64,000 nucleotides of DNA from Cytophagales bacterium (GTDB taxonomy: Bacteria > Bacteroidota > Bacteroidia > Cytophagales > 172606-1): positions 232,931 to 296,930 of the forward strand of contig JAUJMU010000004.1 in assembly GCA_030446715.1 (NCBI GenBank). Reading direction: 5' to 3'. The position numbers were made by a program, and so were the translations under genes. Under the pieces are notes generated by a model that worked only from the letters and a program-made list of their open reading frames with translations, made no database searches and was not told the DNA's origin. Positions 25,814 to 34,921 of this stretch are shown here, one piece after another; position 1 is the first letter of the stretch; every line of letters begins with the position of its first letter.

Positions 25814-28395
25814 TACGCTTCTGCCCGCAGCACCTCCAGCGGCGGCCGCGACAGTACCTCGCGGTTGTTGAAAACGCCGATCAGGATGGTGACGCCGGTG
25901 ACAACGGCCCCGACCGCCAGCAGGGGGGTAAATACCGGCACGAAAGTCATCTCAAACACAAAGACGGCCAGCACCCAGCTACCGGCCAGCGAGAGGATGA
26001 TTCCCGAAAAGGCCGCCAGCACACCCAGCAGCAGGTATTCGATCAGCGTAATCCGGAAAATCTGCCGGCGGCTGGCACCCAGCGTACGCAGCAGCACGCT
26101 TTCCTGCATCCGCTGAAACTTGCTGATGACCACCGAACTGCCCAGCACCAGCAAGCCGGTGAGAATGCTGAACAGGGCCATGAACCGGATCACAAAGGCG
26201 ATTTTTTCCAGAATTTCGTCAATGGTCCGGAGCACCAGCCCAAGGTCAACGGCCGAAACATTCGGATAGGCCATCACCAGGTCCCGCTGAAAAGTTGCCG
26301 ATAGTTGCGTGGAATCCACCCGGGTCATGATCACGTGAAACTGCGGGGCCTGGTCCAGCACGCCTCCCGGAAACACCACCAGAAAGTTGGTCTGCACCCG
26401 GTTCCACTGGATTTCGCGGGTACTGCCGATAATGGCCGGGATCAGGGCACCCTGCACGTTGAAGGTGAGCCGGTCGCCGAGTTTGAGGTTCAGCCGTTTC
26501 AGGTATCCCTCTTCCAGCGAAATACGCGCCGTATCCGTCGGCGACTGCAAGGTTTTGAGCTTACCCTGCACCAGTTTTTCGGAGTCAATCAGCGTGTCGC
26601 GGTACGTAACGCGGTACTCCCGGGTCAGCGCCCAGTCGGGCAGTTTAGCGGTGGTGTCCCGCCCAATGGCCTCCACCGACCGGCCGTTGATCTCCGCCAG
26701 CCGCATGGTCACTACGGGAACGTCCTGCAAAAGAGGCATTTTATTGTCGCGCACCAGTTGCCGTACGCCGGCTTTTTGCTCCGGCTGAATGTCAAACAGC
26801 ACCATATTTGGCTGGTTACCGCTCCCGGTCATGGCCACCTGACGGAGCAACAGGTTCTGAGTGAGGTACATGGTAGAAATCAGAAACGTGCCCAGACCAA
26901 TGGAAATGACCAGAATCAGCGTCTGGTTCTGCGGCCGGTACAGATTGGCAAGGCTTTGCCGCCACACGTAACTCCAGGAGACCGGAAAGAACCGCCGGAC
27001 CAGAAACATCAGCAGGTAGCCCAGACCGGTCAGGATGCCGAAGGCCACCACCAGACCGCCCGTGAAGCCAACGGCCAGCTTCCAGTCGCGGGTCTGCCAC
27101 CAGGAGAAGCCTCCGATGAACAACAGCACCAGTCCGTACACCAGCCAACGCAGCGGGTCACGGCCAGACAGGTCGTCTTCGTAGGAAGACCGCAGCGTCC
27201 GCAGCGGCGATACGCGGCGGATCACCAGCAGGGGCAGCAGGGCAAACAACACCGAAATGGCAAGGCCGGTAACAATGCCCTGGACCACCGCCTTCCACGA
27301 AATGTGCAGGGTAATCGCCACCGGCAGGAAATCACCGAACAGTCCGGGCAGGGCAAACTGAATCACCGAACCCAGCACCGCCCCGGCCGCCGCCCCGATA
27401 AGGCCCATCAGCGCCGTCTGGATCAGAAAAATGTAAAATCCCTGGCTGCCCGTAGCCCCGATGCAGCGCAGCACCGCCACCGAAGCTACTTTTTCCTTTA
27501 CGTACAGGTGCACGGCACTGGCCACGCCCACGCAGCCCAGCAGCAGCGCCACAAAGGCCACCAGGTTAAGGAAACGGGTCATGTCGGTAAAGGCGCGGCC
27601 CGTATTGGCTTTCCGCTCCCGCACGGTATCGTACCGGATGCCTTCCTTGTCGAGCCGGGGCTCGATTCTTTCCACAAATTTTTCTACATCCGTACCGGGG
27701 GCAAACTGGTAATAGTACTGGTAATTCACGCGGCTGCCCCGTTCCAGTAAGCCCGTCTCTGCCAGCGTTGGGGCCGGAATGAACACTGTAGGTGCCACGG
27801 TAGCGGCAATGGCGGCCTGTCCGGGCGTTTTCAGCACCCGGCCAATGATCTGGTAAGTGATGTTGCCTACTTTCACCGAATCGCCGGCTCTGGCGCCAAA
27901 CTGCACCAGCAGGGCATCATCTACGAGGGCTACATTCCGCCGGGTGCGGCTTGCTTTCTGAAAATACTTTGCCGCCGCCGCCGGACTGGTTTCCCAGACG
28001 CCGTAGTACGGAAAATCTCCCGCCAACGCCTTCACCTGGGCCAGCCGGGCATTGCCCTTTGCCGGGAATAAGACCATCGAAGGAAAAGAGGTTTCGGCGG
28101 TGCGGTAGCGGCCGAGGCTGTTCAGGTATTGCTGCGTGGCGGGTGCCGGTTCTTTACTGGCAGAAAGCACCAGATCGGCTCCCACCAATTCTTTCGCCTG
28201 GTCGTCAATGCTGCGCGAAAGGTTGTCGCTGAAGGAGTTGATGGCCACCAGCGCCGCAATGCCCAGCACAATGGACGACATGAACAGCAGCAGCCGGCGG
28301 CGGCTCCGGCGGCTGTCGCGCCAGGCCATTTTCCACAGCCAGGGATTGAACGGCGAACCGGAAGGCTTGTTTATTTTGGGAATGATACGGTCCAT
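25813..28395 (-). CDS. ABC transporter permease, FtsX/YbbP type (860 aa)
   Basis: Large permease with an N-terminal lead WLWKMAWRDSRRSRRRLLLFMSSIVLGIAALVA (helix 1 at about 32-55), an extracytoplasmic domain, helices near 255-400 and 425-470, a second domain, and FtsX helices near 735-850. It is the YbbP-like family, which pairs with a YbbA-type ATPase and is thought to extract lipids or lipoproteins. No ATPase gene is adjacent here. It differs from the 195-5183 permeases in length and ending (RPPLEVLRAEA). Confidence 0.88.
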   Translation of the reverse strand: MDRIIPKINKPSGSPFNPWLWKMAWRDSRRSRRRLLLFMSSIVLGIAALVAINSFSDNLSRSIDDQAKELVGADLVLSASKEPAPATQQYLNSLGRYRTAETSFPSMVLFPAKGNARLAQVKALAGDFPYYGVWETSPAAAAKYFQKASRTRRNVALVDDALLVQFGARAGDSVKVGNITYQIIGRVLKTPGQAAIAATVAPTVFIPAPTLAETGLLERGSRVNYQYYYQFAPGTDVEKFVERIEPRLDKEGIRYDTVRERKANTGRAFTDMTRFLNLVAFVALLLGCVGVASAVHLYVKEKVASVAVLRCIGATGSQGFYIFLIQTALMGLIGAAAGAVLGSVIQFALPGLFGDFLPVAITLHISWKAVVQGIVTGLAISVLFALLPLLVIRRVSPLRTLRSSYEDDLSGRDPLRWLVYGLVLLFIGGFSWWQTRDWKLAVGFTGGLVVAFGILTGLGYLLMFLVRRFFPVSWSYVWRQSLANLYRPQNQTLILVISIGLGTFLISTMYLTQNLLLRQVAMTGSGNQPNMVLFDIQPEQKAGVRQLVRDNKMPLLQDVPVVTMRLAEINGRSVEAIGRDTTAKLPDWALTREYRVTYRDTLIDSEKLVQGKLKTLQSPTDTARISLEEGYLKRLNLKLGDRLTFNVQGALIPAIIGSTREIQWNRVQTNFLVVFPGGVLDQAPQFHVIMTRVDSTQLSATFQRDLVMAYPNVSAVDLGLVLRTIDEILEKIAFVIRFMALFSILTGLLVLGSSVVISKFQRMQESVLLRTLGASRRQIFRITLIEYLLLGVLAAFSGIILSLAGSWVLAVFVFEMTFVPVFTPLLAVGAVVTGVTILIGVFNNREVLSRPPLEVLRAEA

Positions 28396-28775
28396 GGAAA
28401 TAATTACGGATTACCAGTTACGGATGCCGGAGACGCAGAGCACGTCCGGCCCTTTACCAAATATACGGGTATTGGCAGACTGCCGGGAAGTTTCAGGATA
28501 AGCGGCGGTGAGGCATGGTTTCGTGGTGGACACCTCCGGAGCAGTGTCAGCCTGGTAGCTTCGGCAAAAGAAACTCCGCTCTTTCATTATGACTTACCCC
28601 GCAAAAAACAAATCTTTGCACGGTATGGATATGATTCAAGCGTGGACGCTTGAACCAGACGGGACGCCTGAATCGGACGGCGGCTTTCCCAACCGGCATC
28701 CCACAGCAAGCCACCATAAACTCCATAAACTCCCAGACTCCTGAACCCTTAAACTCCTAAACTCCGCCGCTTCCC
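28396..28775. other. Intergenic region upstream of trpA
   Basis: 380 bp with no gene. Near its right end are repeated AACTCC words (CATAAACTCC twice, TTAAACTCCTAAACTCC) at 28718-28767. An AATCTTTG sequence at 28610-28617 could be part of a Bacteroidetes -7 box for trpA, but the fit is weak. Confidence 0.4.
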
Positions 28776-29564
28776 ATGTCCAACCGCATTGTCCGGCTTT
28801 TTGCTGAAAAAAATAAAAACCTGCTCAACGTTTATTTCACGGCCGGTTACCCGAAACTGGGCGATACCGTCACCATTCTGCAGGCATTGGAAGAGGCTGG
28901 CGCTGACCTGGTGGAAATCGGCATGCCCTACTCCGACCCGGTGGCCGATGGTCCGGTGATTCAGCAAAGCAACGACCAGGCACTGGAGAATGGCATGTCC
29001 CTGAGGATACTTTTCAACCAGCTGGAAAACATCCGGGCCACCGTAAAGCTGCCGGTCCTGCTGATGGGCTACCTGAACCCGGTGGTGCAGTACGGGGTTG
29101 AAAATTTCGTGAAAAAGTGCAGCGAAACCGGCATTGACGGCGTGATCCTGCCCGACCTGCCTCTTCAGGAATACCTGGATGATTACCACGAAATTTTCCG
29201 GAAGCACAACCTGCTCAACATTTTTCTGATCACTCCGCAGACCTCAGAGGCGAGAATCCGGCAGATTGATTCGGTTTCAGAGGGATTTATCTACATGGTG
29301 TCGTCGGCCAGCGTAACCGGCAGCTCGGGTGCCATTGGCAGTACGCAGGAAGATTACTTCCGCCGCATTGAGGCGATGCAACTGCAAAATCCAACGCTGA
29401 TCGGTTTCGGCATTTCCGGCAACGCTTCCTTCGCCAGGGCCTGCCGGTACGCCAACGGCGCCATCATCGGCAGTGCCTTTATCCGCGTGTTGCAGCACAG
29501 CAGTGATCTTCGTCCGGATATTCACCGCTTTGTGGGTGGGGTGAAGGGAATAACTACAAAATGA
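28776..29564 (+). CDS. trpA: Tryptophan synthase alpha subunit
   Basis: A 262-residue TIM barrel that cleaves indole-3-glycerol phosphate to indole, the last-but-one step of tryptophan synthesis, in complex with TrpB. Catalytic Glu is in LVEIGMPYSDP (about residue 48) and Asp in the same loop. The phosphate-binding GFGISGNASF is near 208-217. The start is at 28776. No trp gene is adjacent, so it lies apart from the rest of the operon, at least on this side. Confidence 0.95.
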   Translation: MSNRIVRLFAEKNKNLLNVYFTAGYPKLGDTVTILQALEEAGADLVEIGMPYSDPVADGPVIQQSNDQALENGMSLRILFNQLENIRATVKLPVLLMGYLNPVVQYGVENFVKKCSETGIDGVILPDLPLQEYLDDYHEIFRKHNLLNIFLITPQTSEARIRQIDSVSEGFIYMVSSASVTGSSGAIGSTQEDYFRRIEAMQLQNPTLIGFGISGNASFARACRYANGAIIGSAFIRVLQHSSDLRPDIHRFVGGVKGITTK

Positions 29565-29580
29565 GTGACGGAAGATCAAG

Positions 29581-29925
29581 TCAGGAACCGCCCAGGCACT
29601 TCTCCAAAGATTCTTCTACCAACTTATTCAGAGAAATGCCTCTTTCAATCGACACCAATGCTGCCTTACGGTGTAGCTCTGGCTTAATCCGCACATTAAA
29701 AGTACCTTTAAAACTCTTCTGAGGGTCTTTTCCAACTGCTGCGCACAGTTCAAGGTAGTCGTCTACAGCCTCCCCGAAAGCTTGTTCCAGTTCTGCTACA
29801 CTGGTTCCTTCAAAGGTCACCAGATCCGCAATGAATTCAATTTTGCCATGAAAAACCTTATCAGTGGCGCTGTACTGTACACTGCCAGCAAAATCTTTAT
29901 ATTTCATCACGTTTTCCATACGCAT
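29581..29925 (-). CDS. hicB: HicB-family antitoxin
   Basis: About 110 residues. The N-terminal HicB fold (GSVQYSATDKVFHGKIEFIADLVTFEGTSVAEL) is followed by a C-terminal ribbon-helix-helix (FNVRIKPELHRKAALVSIERGISLNKLVEESL) that should bind the module's own promoter. A start at MENVMK or MKYKDF, slightly inside, is possible. It follows the toxin gene with the stop and start 9 bases apart, as usual for hicAB. It would neutralise HicA and repress the pair. Confidence 0.85.
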   Translation of the reverse strand: MRMENVMKYKDFAGSVQYSATDKVFHGKIEFIADLVTFEGTSVAELEQAFGEAVDDYLELCAAVGKDPQKSFKGTFNVRIKPELHRKAALVSIERGISLNKLVEESLEKCLGGS

Positions 29926-29933
29926 GGGGTCAA

Positions 29934-30178
29934 TTAAATGCCTGAAATCTCTCTTACTTCTTTAATCTGATATTGCTTGAGAATATTCCCGGGATGCAGT
30001 TTATGTAACCCGATGACCTGTCTGGTCTTTTCGTTGATAAAAGCCCGGCGGCTGCCCGCTGTTTTGCCTTTCTTCACCTCCCTGAAACCGGAATGGTTTA
30101 ACAAAGTCTCTGATTCTGACCACGTAAAATCATGGAGATTAGCAGTTATGCGCTCAGTTAGTTTATCTTCTTACTCAT
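29934..30178 (-). pseudogene. hicA: HicA-family toxin, frame break near codon 5
   Basis: Not a complete open frame. After ATG at 30176-30178 the frame stops at codon 7. With one extra base near codon 5 (AAGAAG-ATAAAC) it reads through KLTERITANLHDFTWSESE, then NHSGFREVKKGKTAGSRRAFI and HKLHPGNILKQYQIKEVREI to TAA at 29934-29936. This is the short HicA mRNA-interferase fold. The position of the usual catalytic His (GSH) holds Arg (GSRRAF), as in some Bacteroidetes HicA proteins. The break may be a sequencing error or a disarmed toxin. Confidence 0.65.
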
Positions 30179-30342
30179 GAACACATGCAACTACATAACA
30201 GTTGCAACAAAAATACTGAAACAATAACTACCTGGAAATACGCCGGCTTTTAGAATTCTTGACTTTACATAATTCAGGTTGTAAGGGAAATTATAACAAT
30301 TCAACTACGTTTTATACCTGTTTCTACCAGATCATCGTATTT

Positions 30343-31122
30343 ATGAAAACGAAACGAACCGACATTAATCAACTGCCGACCATGAGACAGGAATATGACA
30401 AGTACACTGCCGAAGATTCTGAGGTATGGAAAATATTGTTTGAAAGACAAATTGCCCAGTTGCCCGGCATGGCCACTGATGAATACCTGGAAGGAATCAA
30501 ACGCGTTCAGTTCACCGCCGACCGCATTCCCCGTTTTGAAGAGGTCAGTGAGCAACTGCAGAAATACACTGGCTGGCGGCTGCACGTGGTGCCGGGTCTG
30601 ATCCCGAACAAGGAGTTTTTTGAACTCATGATGAACCGGAACTTCTGCGCCACTACCTGGCTGCGGCGCATGGATCAGCTCGACTACCTGGAGGAACCCG
30701 ATATGTTCCACGACGTATTCGGCCACGTACCCCTGCTGACCAATCAGCCGCTTTGTGATTTTCTGGTGAACCTGAGCCGCATTGCTCTCCGGTTTATCCA
30801 CAGCGAACTGGCCATTGAACTCGTGGCCCGCATTTACTGGTACACCGTTGAATTTGGCCTGATTCAGGAAGACAATGGATTACGCATTTATGGGGCTGGA
30901 ATTCTTTCTTCCAAAGGCGAAACCTTCTACTCCCTGCACAGCGACATTCCGCAGCGGGTGCCCTACACGGTACGGGCCGTGCTTGACACGCCCTACATCA
31001 AGGACCGTTTTCAGGAAAAATACTTCGTGATTGATTCTTTTGAGAACCTGTACGCCTCCATAGACGAAATTGAGCGGCTGATTGAGGAGGAAGTGAAGAA
31101 AAATCATTTGGTGAATTCGTAG
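30343..31122 (+). CDS. phhA: Phenylalanine 4-monooxygenase
   Basis: Aromatic amino acid hydroxylase of 259 residues (start at 30343, MKTKRTDINQ; the longer frame adds an unlikely leader). It is iron- and pterin-dependent and makes tyrosine from phenylalanine. Iron ligands: two His in EPDMFHDVFGHVPLL and Glu in WYTVEFGL. The pterin/Phe pocket is around RNFCATTWLR. The length is normal for the bacterial monomeric form. Convergent with the glutathionylspermidine-synthase-like gene, with a palindromic repeat between them. Confidence 0.93.
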   Translation: MKTKRTDINQLPTMRQEYDKYTAEDSEVWKILFERQIAQLPGMATDEYLEGIKRVQFTADRIPRFEEVSEQLQKYTGWRLHVVPGLIPNKEFFELMMNRNFCATTWLRRMDQLDYLEEPDMFHDVFGHVPLLTNQPLCDFLVNLSRIALRFIHSELAIELVARIYWYTVEFGLIQEDNGLRIYGAGILSSKGETFYSLHSDIPQRVPYTVRAVLDTPYIKDRFQEKYFVIDSFENLYASIDEIERLIEEEVKKNHLVNS

Positions 31123-31147
31123 AATTTACCACTACCTCCTTACCCTT

Positions 31148-31175
31148 GTACAGACGCCATGCATGGCGTCTCTCA
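31148..31175. repeat. GACGCCATGCATGGCGTC palindromic repeat, copy 2
   Basis: Palindrome at 31153-31170, in the opposite orientation to copy 1 (TGTAC on the left, TCTCTC on the right), again between convergent genes. Confidence 0.75.
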
Positions 31176-32342
31176 ATCCACAATATGCCCTACAAACTGG
31201 GAGGTATTGCCGATGATGGGGCCGCCGCGGCGGTAGCCCAGGCCGCAGGGCTCCCAGGCAAAGAACACGCCCGCCTGGTAATGGTTGTTGCTGGCATCCC
31301 GGTGCAGGGCAGTGTATTCCTGGTATATTTTCGGGTTGCCGGCGTAATCGCCATCCTCTTGGGAAATCACCTCGCCGGACGGATCGAGTATGCGCACATT
31401 GGCCCCCTCGCGGCCAAACAAGACTTTCTCCACCGACTTTTTATGGGCAAATGGTTCGTCTATAGTCTCCAGCAGCAGCGGGTGGTAGGGATACAGTTCC
31501 CACAGCACCTTCAGGATGGCCTTGGACTGAAACAGCAGCGTATACGCCGGATTGATGATGACCGCCTTGCGGTTTTCGGTGATCTGCGTCAGTACATCGG
31601 CCAGCTTCGGCTCGTCGAGGGCAATGTACTCCCACGGCACGAGCTTGAACCAGAAATTGAACTGCAGGAATCCGCCATTCTCCTGTTCAATGAAAATACC
31701 TTCATCGGGTGAAAAGTCCACATCGTTGATGTAGCGGTAACTCACGTCGAAACCGGCTTCGCGGGCGGCTTCACCCAGCACGGCAAGGTTGGCGTCGTCT
31801 TCCGGGAAATCCTGGATTCCCGAGATCAGCAGGGTGGGTTCGAGGTCGCGGTTCAGTTCCCGCAACCGCCGGAAGTTTTTGGTAAGGGCTTCAAAAAGGG
31901 TATTGAACTGCAGCTTTTCACTTAGGCCATTGGCCAGCAGCTGTGCCCACTGCACTACAGCAGTTTCGGGGATGCAGGTAGCCGTGTCCGCGTTGAACTC
32001 AATCAGCTTGACCTGCTCACCGTTCAGTCCGCCGCCCAGGTCGAAGCGGCCGTAGAGGTGCAGGTTGCGGTCATCTTCCCAGGTGAGACGGATCATTTTC
32101 ACCAGGTTATCGGGGATGCCCAGCTGGCTGAACAGGTTGCGGTCAATTACGTACTGGCCGGCTTCCACCAGCATTTCGTATAGCTGGGCTGCAGCAGTGG
32201 CGTAGGCTTCGGCCTCTTTTTCGCGCACCTGTACCACTTCGCCGGTCAGGTAAGGCAAGGTATCCTTGCCCAGCATCCAGTCCCAGCCCAGCTGCCGCAG
32301 CTGATCTTCCGGTGCCATTTGTAAAGATTGCAGTCTGATCAT
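31173..32342 (-). CDS. Glutathionylspermidine-synthase-like ATP-grasp ligase
   Basis: A 389-residue member of the GSP_synth family (YgiC/YjfC-like). Signature stretches are GRFDLGGGLNGEQVKLIEFNADTATCIPET, LISGIQDFPEDDANL, EQENGGFLQFNFWFKLVPWEYIA, NPAYTLLFQSKAIL and the C-terminal REGANVRILDPSGEV with AWEPCGLGYRRGGPI. It lacks the N-terminal amidase of true Gsp synthase/amidase, so it is a stand-alone C-N ligase forming an amide or peptide with ATP. Its substrate is unknown. It neighbours a YgiB/UPF0323-like lipoprotein, as in other bacteria. Confidence 0.88.
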   Translation of the reverse strand: MIRLQSLQMAPEDQLRQLGWDWMLGKDTLPYLTGEVVQVREKEAEAYATAAAQLYEMLVEAGQYVIDRNLFSQLGIPDNLVKMIRLTWEDDRNLHLYGRFDLGGGLNGEQVKLIEFNADTATCIPETAVVQWAQLLANGLSEKLQFNTLFEALTKNFRRLRELNRDLEPTLLISGIQDFPEDDANLAVLGEAAREAGFDVSYRYINDVDFSPDEGIFIEQENGGFLQFNFWFKLVPWEYIALDEPKLADVLTQITENRKAVIINPAYTLLFQSKAILKVLWELYPYHPLLLETIDEPFAHKKSVEKVLFGREGANVRILDPSGEVISQEDGDYAGNPKIYQEYTALHRDASNNHYQAGVFFAWEPCGLGYRRGGPIIGNTSQFVGHIVD

Positions 32343-32402
32343 CGGATAAGGGAGATTTTACCTGGAAGGAAATTAATATGGAGGAACAGAAGGGTCCGGC
32401 TA

Positions 32403-32437
32403 AAAACCCGGAAGGTTTCTGAAATCTACCGGGTTTT
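32403..32437 (-). terminator. Terminator after the UPF0323-like gene
   Basis: AAAACCCGG / CCGGGTTTT stem with a ~17-base arm region and T run on the minus strand, 8 bases beyond the stop at 32445. A second, inner AGGTTTC / GAAATCT part extends the stem. It sits between the two genes of the pair, so they may be separately transcribed. Confidence 0.7.
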
Positions 32438-32444
32438 TTGCTGA

Positions 32445-33017
32445 CTAGCTGCTGGCACCTCTGGAACCACTCCGGAAAAAGCCGCGGGAAGCGTTGGTGG
32501 GTCGGGAAACAACTGAATTCCGGACGATACCCGTGTTTTGCTGAGCCCGGCTGTAAACGCCCTGGTTGGCGTACACGCCCGGAGATGCCGGCTGGTTCAT
32601 GTTACGCCCCATCAGGTAGCCGAGGCTGCCGTACAGGAGTACATTAGACAGCCCGGAGTGTTGCCGGTAACTCTGCCCGCTGCCATTCGGGGCAGTAGCG
32701 GTACTGTCTGCGGGCATATCCACAATGCGGCGGGCTTCTTCCACGGAAAGGGTATCCACGCGGCCATCGAGGTAGGTAACAATGGCTTTGGACTGACCTT
32801 CGCCCACTACCTCCTCATCCGTGATTTTAAATTCGCCCCAGTCTACTTCCTTTATGTGCGTCTGCACCCCTTTGGTGTATACCTGTTCGTAACGCTCCTC
32901 ACTGCGGCCGCACGCCTGCGGCATTGCGGAAGCGGCCAGCAAGCCCAGTGACAGGGCACTGCTGACGGTAATATCTTTCACCTGCCGGATAAAGGCATTT
33001 TTTCTTTTGATGACCAT
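32445..33017 (-). CDS. YgiB/UPF0323-like lipoprotein (190 aa)
   Basis: Signal-like N-terminus IRQVKDITVSSALSLGLLAASAM ending QACGRS (possible lipid-modified Cys near 36), then EVDWGEFKITDEEVVGEG, a short helix (TLSVEEARRIVD) and a Ser/Gly/Gln-rich tail ending RGFFRSGSRGASS. Helicobacter UPF0323 and E. coli YgiB proteins share this layout and adjacency to a GspS-like ligase, so the gene pair is probably functionally linked. The role is unknown. The tail with SRG-rich residues could be the ligase target. Confidence 0.7.
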   Translation of the reverse strand: MVIKRKNAFIRQVKDITVSSALSLGLLAASAMPQACGRSEERYEQVYTKGVQTHIKEVDWGEFKITDEEVVGEGQSKAIVTYLDGRVDTLSVEEARRIVDMPADSTATAPNGSGQSYRQHSGLSNVLLYGSLGYLMGRNMNQPASPGVYANQGVYSRAQQNTGIVRNSVVSRPTNASRGFFRSGSRGASS

Positions 33018-33139
33018 AGGTTGATTCCTCCAAATGTGCCCTGCTGAAGGTAAATGGCTGGAGCAGACACGTTTCTTTATGAGAACGGATGAAGCAGGTA
33101 ACCTGTTCCGTTCAGAGAAAATAGTTGTGGAACGGAAGT

Positions 33140-34012
33140 TTACCCGGTCAGCATCTGCTGCTGGGTCAGGAAGGTAGTTTCGGTGACGCTGACTATCGTT
33201 TCCAGACTTGATCCGGCCGTGCCGCGGTAAATGCCGTTTACCGGAGACACGATTTCCGGAACCGCCGAGGCAGCCAGCACCACATGGCGGTCGGCTGCCA
33301 CCTCGCCCTGCGTCGGATCGTAGCCCCGCCAGCCGCCGCCGGGCAGGTAAACTTCCACCCAGGCATGCAGGTATTGCTCCTTATGGGGGTTGCCCAGCAG
33401 GTAGCCGCTCACAAAACGGGCCGCCAGACCCAGCGACCGGCACATTTCCATCATCAGCAGGGAGAAATCCCGGCAGGCACCCTTTTTCCGGGCAAGGGTT
33501 TCGGCGGGCTGGCCCGGCTGGCCGAATTCGCGGTACTGGTACTCAAAATCCTGATTGATGCGCCGGATGATCAGGTTCAGAAAGGCAAGGGTATCGTACT
33601 CCACTTCAGCCGCCATTGCCATGGCGTACTGCTTCACGGACTGCTGGCCGGCCCCCAGCTGCAGAAATGGCTGCAACACTGTTCCGGTCGCTTCGGGATA
33701 ACGGAAAGGAACCCGGACTGCCCCGAACGGATAAATGAGGTAGCCAAACGGGTTTTCCAGCCGCGTTTCGGCAACCAGTTTGCTGCGGACGGTAAGATGA
33801 TCCGCCGGGCCGCTGAAACACGCCAGGTGCATCGGATTGCCTTCCGCGTCGAGCCCCTCCGTCAGCAGCACCGGCAACGGATCAATTTCAATCCGGAACT
33901 GGTGGATGGTCTGAAAAGGGCCGGCTGGCGGCCGCAGGTGCAGGACATGCGGCTCCAGCCACACCGGAGCGGTATACTGATAGCGGGTTTCGTGGGATAC
34001 GGCGAGGAACAA
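33140..34012 (-). CDS. Transglutaminase-like protein (290 aa)
   Basis: N-terminal beta domain (HETRYQYTAPVWLEPHVLHLRPP), then the papain-like transglutaminase core with catalytic Cys in RKKGACRDFSLLMMEM (near 165), His in YLHAWVEVYLPGGGW (near 220) and Asp in GYDPTQGEVA (near 235). It would make or break isopeptide or amide bonds. It lies in the Anbu cluster, where transglutaminase, alpha-E and ATP-grasp genes travel with the Anbu protease in many bacteria. Confidence 0.9.
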   Translation of the reverse strand: MFLAVSHETRYQYTAPVWLEPHVLHLRPPAGPFQTIHQFRIEIDPLPVLLTEGLDAEGNPMHLACFSGPADHLTVRSKLVAETRLENPFGYLIYPFGAVRVPFRYPEATGTVLQPFLQLGAGQQSVKQYAMAMAAEVEYDTLAFLNLIIRRINQDFEYQYREFGQPGQPAETLARKKGACRDFSLLMMEMCRSLGLAARFVSGYLLGNPHKEQYLHAWVEVYLPGGGWRGYDPTQGEVAADRHVVLAASAVPEIVSPVNGIYRGTAGSSLETIVSVTETTFLTQQQMLTG

Positions 34013-34016
34013 AAAA

Positions 34017-34041
34017 ATTACGGATTACGGATTACGGATTA
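34017..34041. repeat. ATTACGG heptamer tract
   Basis: Three tandem ATTACGG units (plus a variant) just upstream of the transglutaminase start. Same class of intergenic heptamer as GTAATTC at 25772 and the ATTACGG/GTTACGG words at 28404-28420 and AATTCGTAACT near 36050. Confidence 0.6.
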
Positions 34042-34088
34042 CTAAACACAACTGCTTATTAAGCAATGCTTTTCTGATTCTCATTTGA

Positions 34089-34847
34089 TCAAATATTTTT
34101 TTCCTTTTCCACCTGCCCGAAAATCCGGGCGGCCCAGTCGTCGGGCAGCTCTGCCATTGATTCACGGAGCATTTCATTCCACCGCCTGGAAGTCTCCCGC
34201 AGCTCGGTGCGTTCCAGCCGGTGCTCAACCATCCGGAAGCTGTCTTTCTCGTAGATGATCACATCGAGCGGATAATCCACGTCGTTGACACTCACCTTGG
34301 TAGCGTCGAAGGAAAGGAAACCGACCTTCAGCGCCTCCCGCAGCGGGGAGTGGTAAGTAAGGTTGCGGTGCAGCAGCGGTTTGCCGAAGTTGGAATTGCC
34401 GATGATGAAAAACGGCGACCCCTGCCCTACTTCCACCCAGTTTCCCTGCGGATAGAGCAGAAAGAGTTTATGCTCCCCGTCATCCTGCAGTTGCCCTCCC
34501 ACAATCAGTTGCCCTCCCACAATGGCGTACAGGTTAAAACCGAGGCCTGCCTCCTCCAGTGATTGTTTGTCCTCTCCGGCTACCCGGCGCACCTGCGCTG
34601 CAAAGGCATTGACGGCCTTGTAGAGTTTGTTGAAATTCTGGTCCTGCTCCTCCAGCACTTCGTTGAAGTAGGTGATGGCCTTATCACGCACCGACCGCAG
34701 GCCCGAAGTCATGATGAACATCGAATGGTGCTCCAGTTGGTGTACCGATACTTTCCGGGCCGTAAAATACTCCGTGCCGGACGTAAGGCGGGTATCGGCT
34801 ATTGCCACCAGACCCGACGCAACCTTGATTCCCAGACAGTAGGTCAT
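34089..34847 (-). CDS. Anbu-type proteasome-like peptidase
   Basis: A 252-residue Ntn-hydrolase related to HslV and the 20S beta subunit. It begins MTYCLGIKVASGLVAIADTRLTSGTEYF: Thr after the initiator Met would be the nucleophile, and Asp and Lys equivalents follow (ADTR; ARKVSVHQLE). Further marks: FLLYPQGNWVEVGQGSPFFIIGNSNFGK. Anbu is the presumed ancestral bacterial proteasome, which forms helical rings. Its fixed neighbours elsewhere are exactly the alpha-E, ATP-grasp and transglutaminase genes seen here. Confidence 0.92.
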   Translation of the reverse strand: MTYCLGIKVASGLVAIADTRLTSGTEYFTARKVSVHQLEHHSMFIMTSGLRSVRDKAITYFNEVLEEQDQNFNKLYKAVNAFAAQVRRVAGEDKQSLEEAGLGFNLYAIVGGQLIVGGQLQDDGEHKLFLLYPQGNWVEVGQGSPFFIIGNSNFGKPLLHRNLTYHSPLREALKVGFLSFDATKVSVNDVDYPLDVIIYEKDSFRMVEHRLERTELRETSRRWNEMLRESMAELPDDWAARIFGQVEKEKNI

Positions 34848-34921
34848 GAGTGAATTGATAATTGAAAATTGACAATGGGTTGTCAGTTCATAACTGATTG
34901 TTTTTCAATTGATTGAAACGC

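Noticed and set aside
28129-28653. Plus-strand frames overlapping the FtsX start
   Set aside because: Antisense to the conserved N-terminal helix of the permease. No family features.
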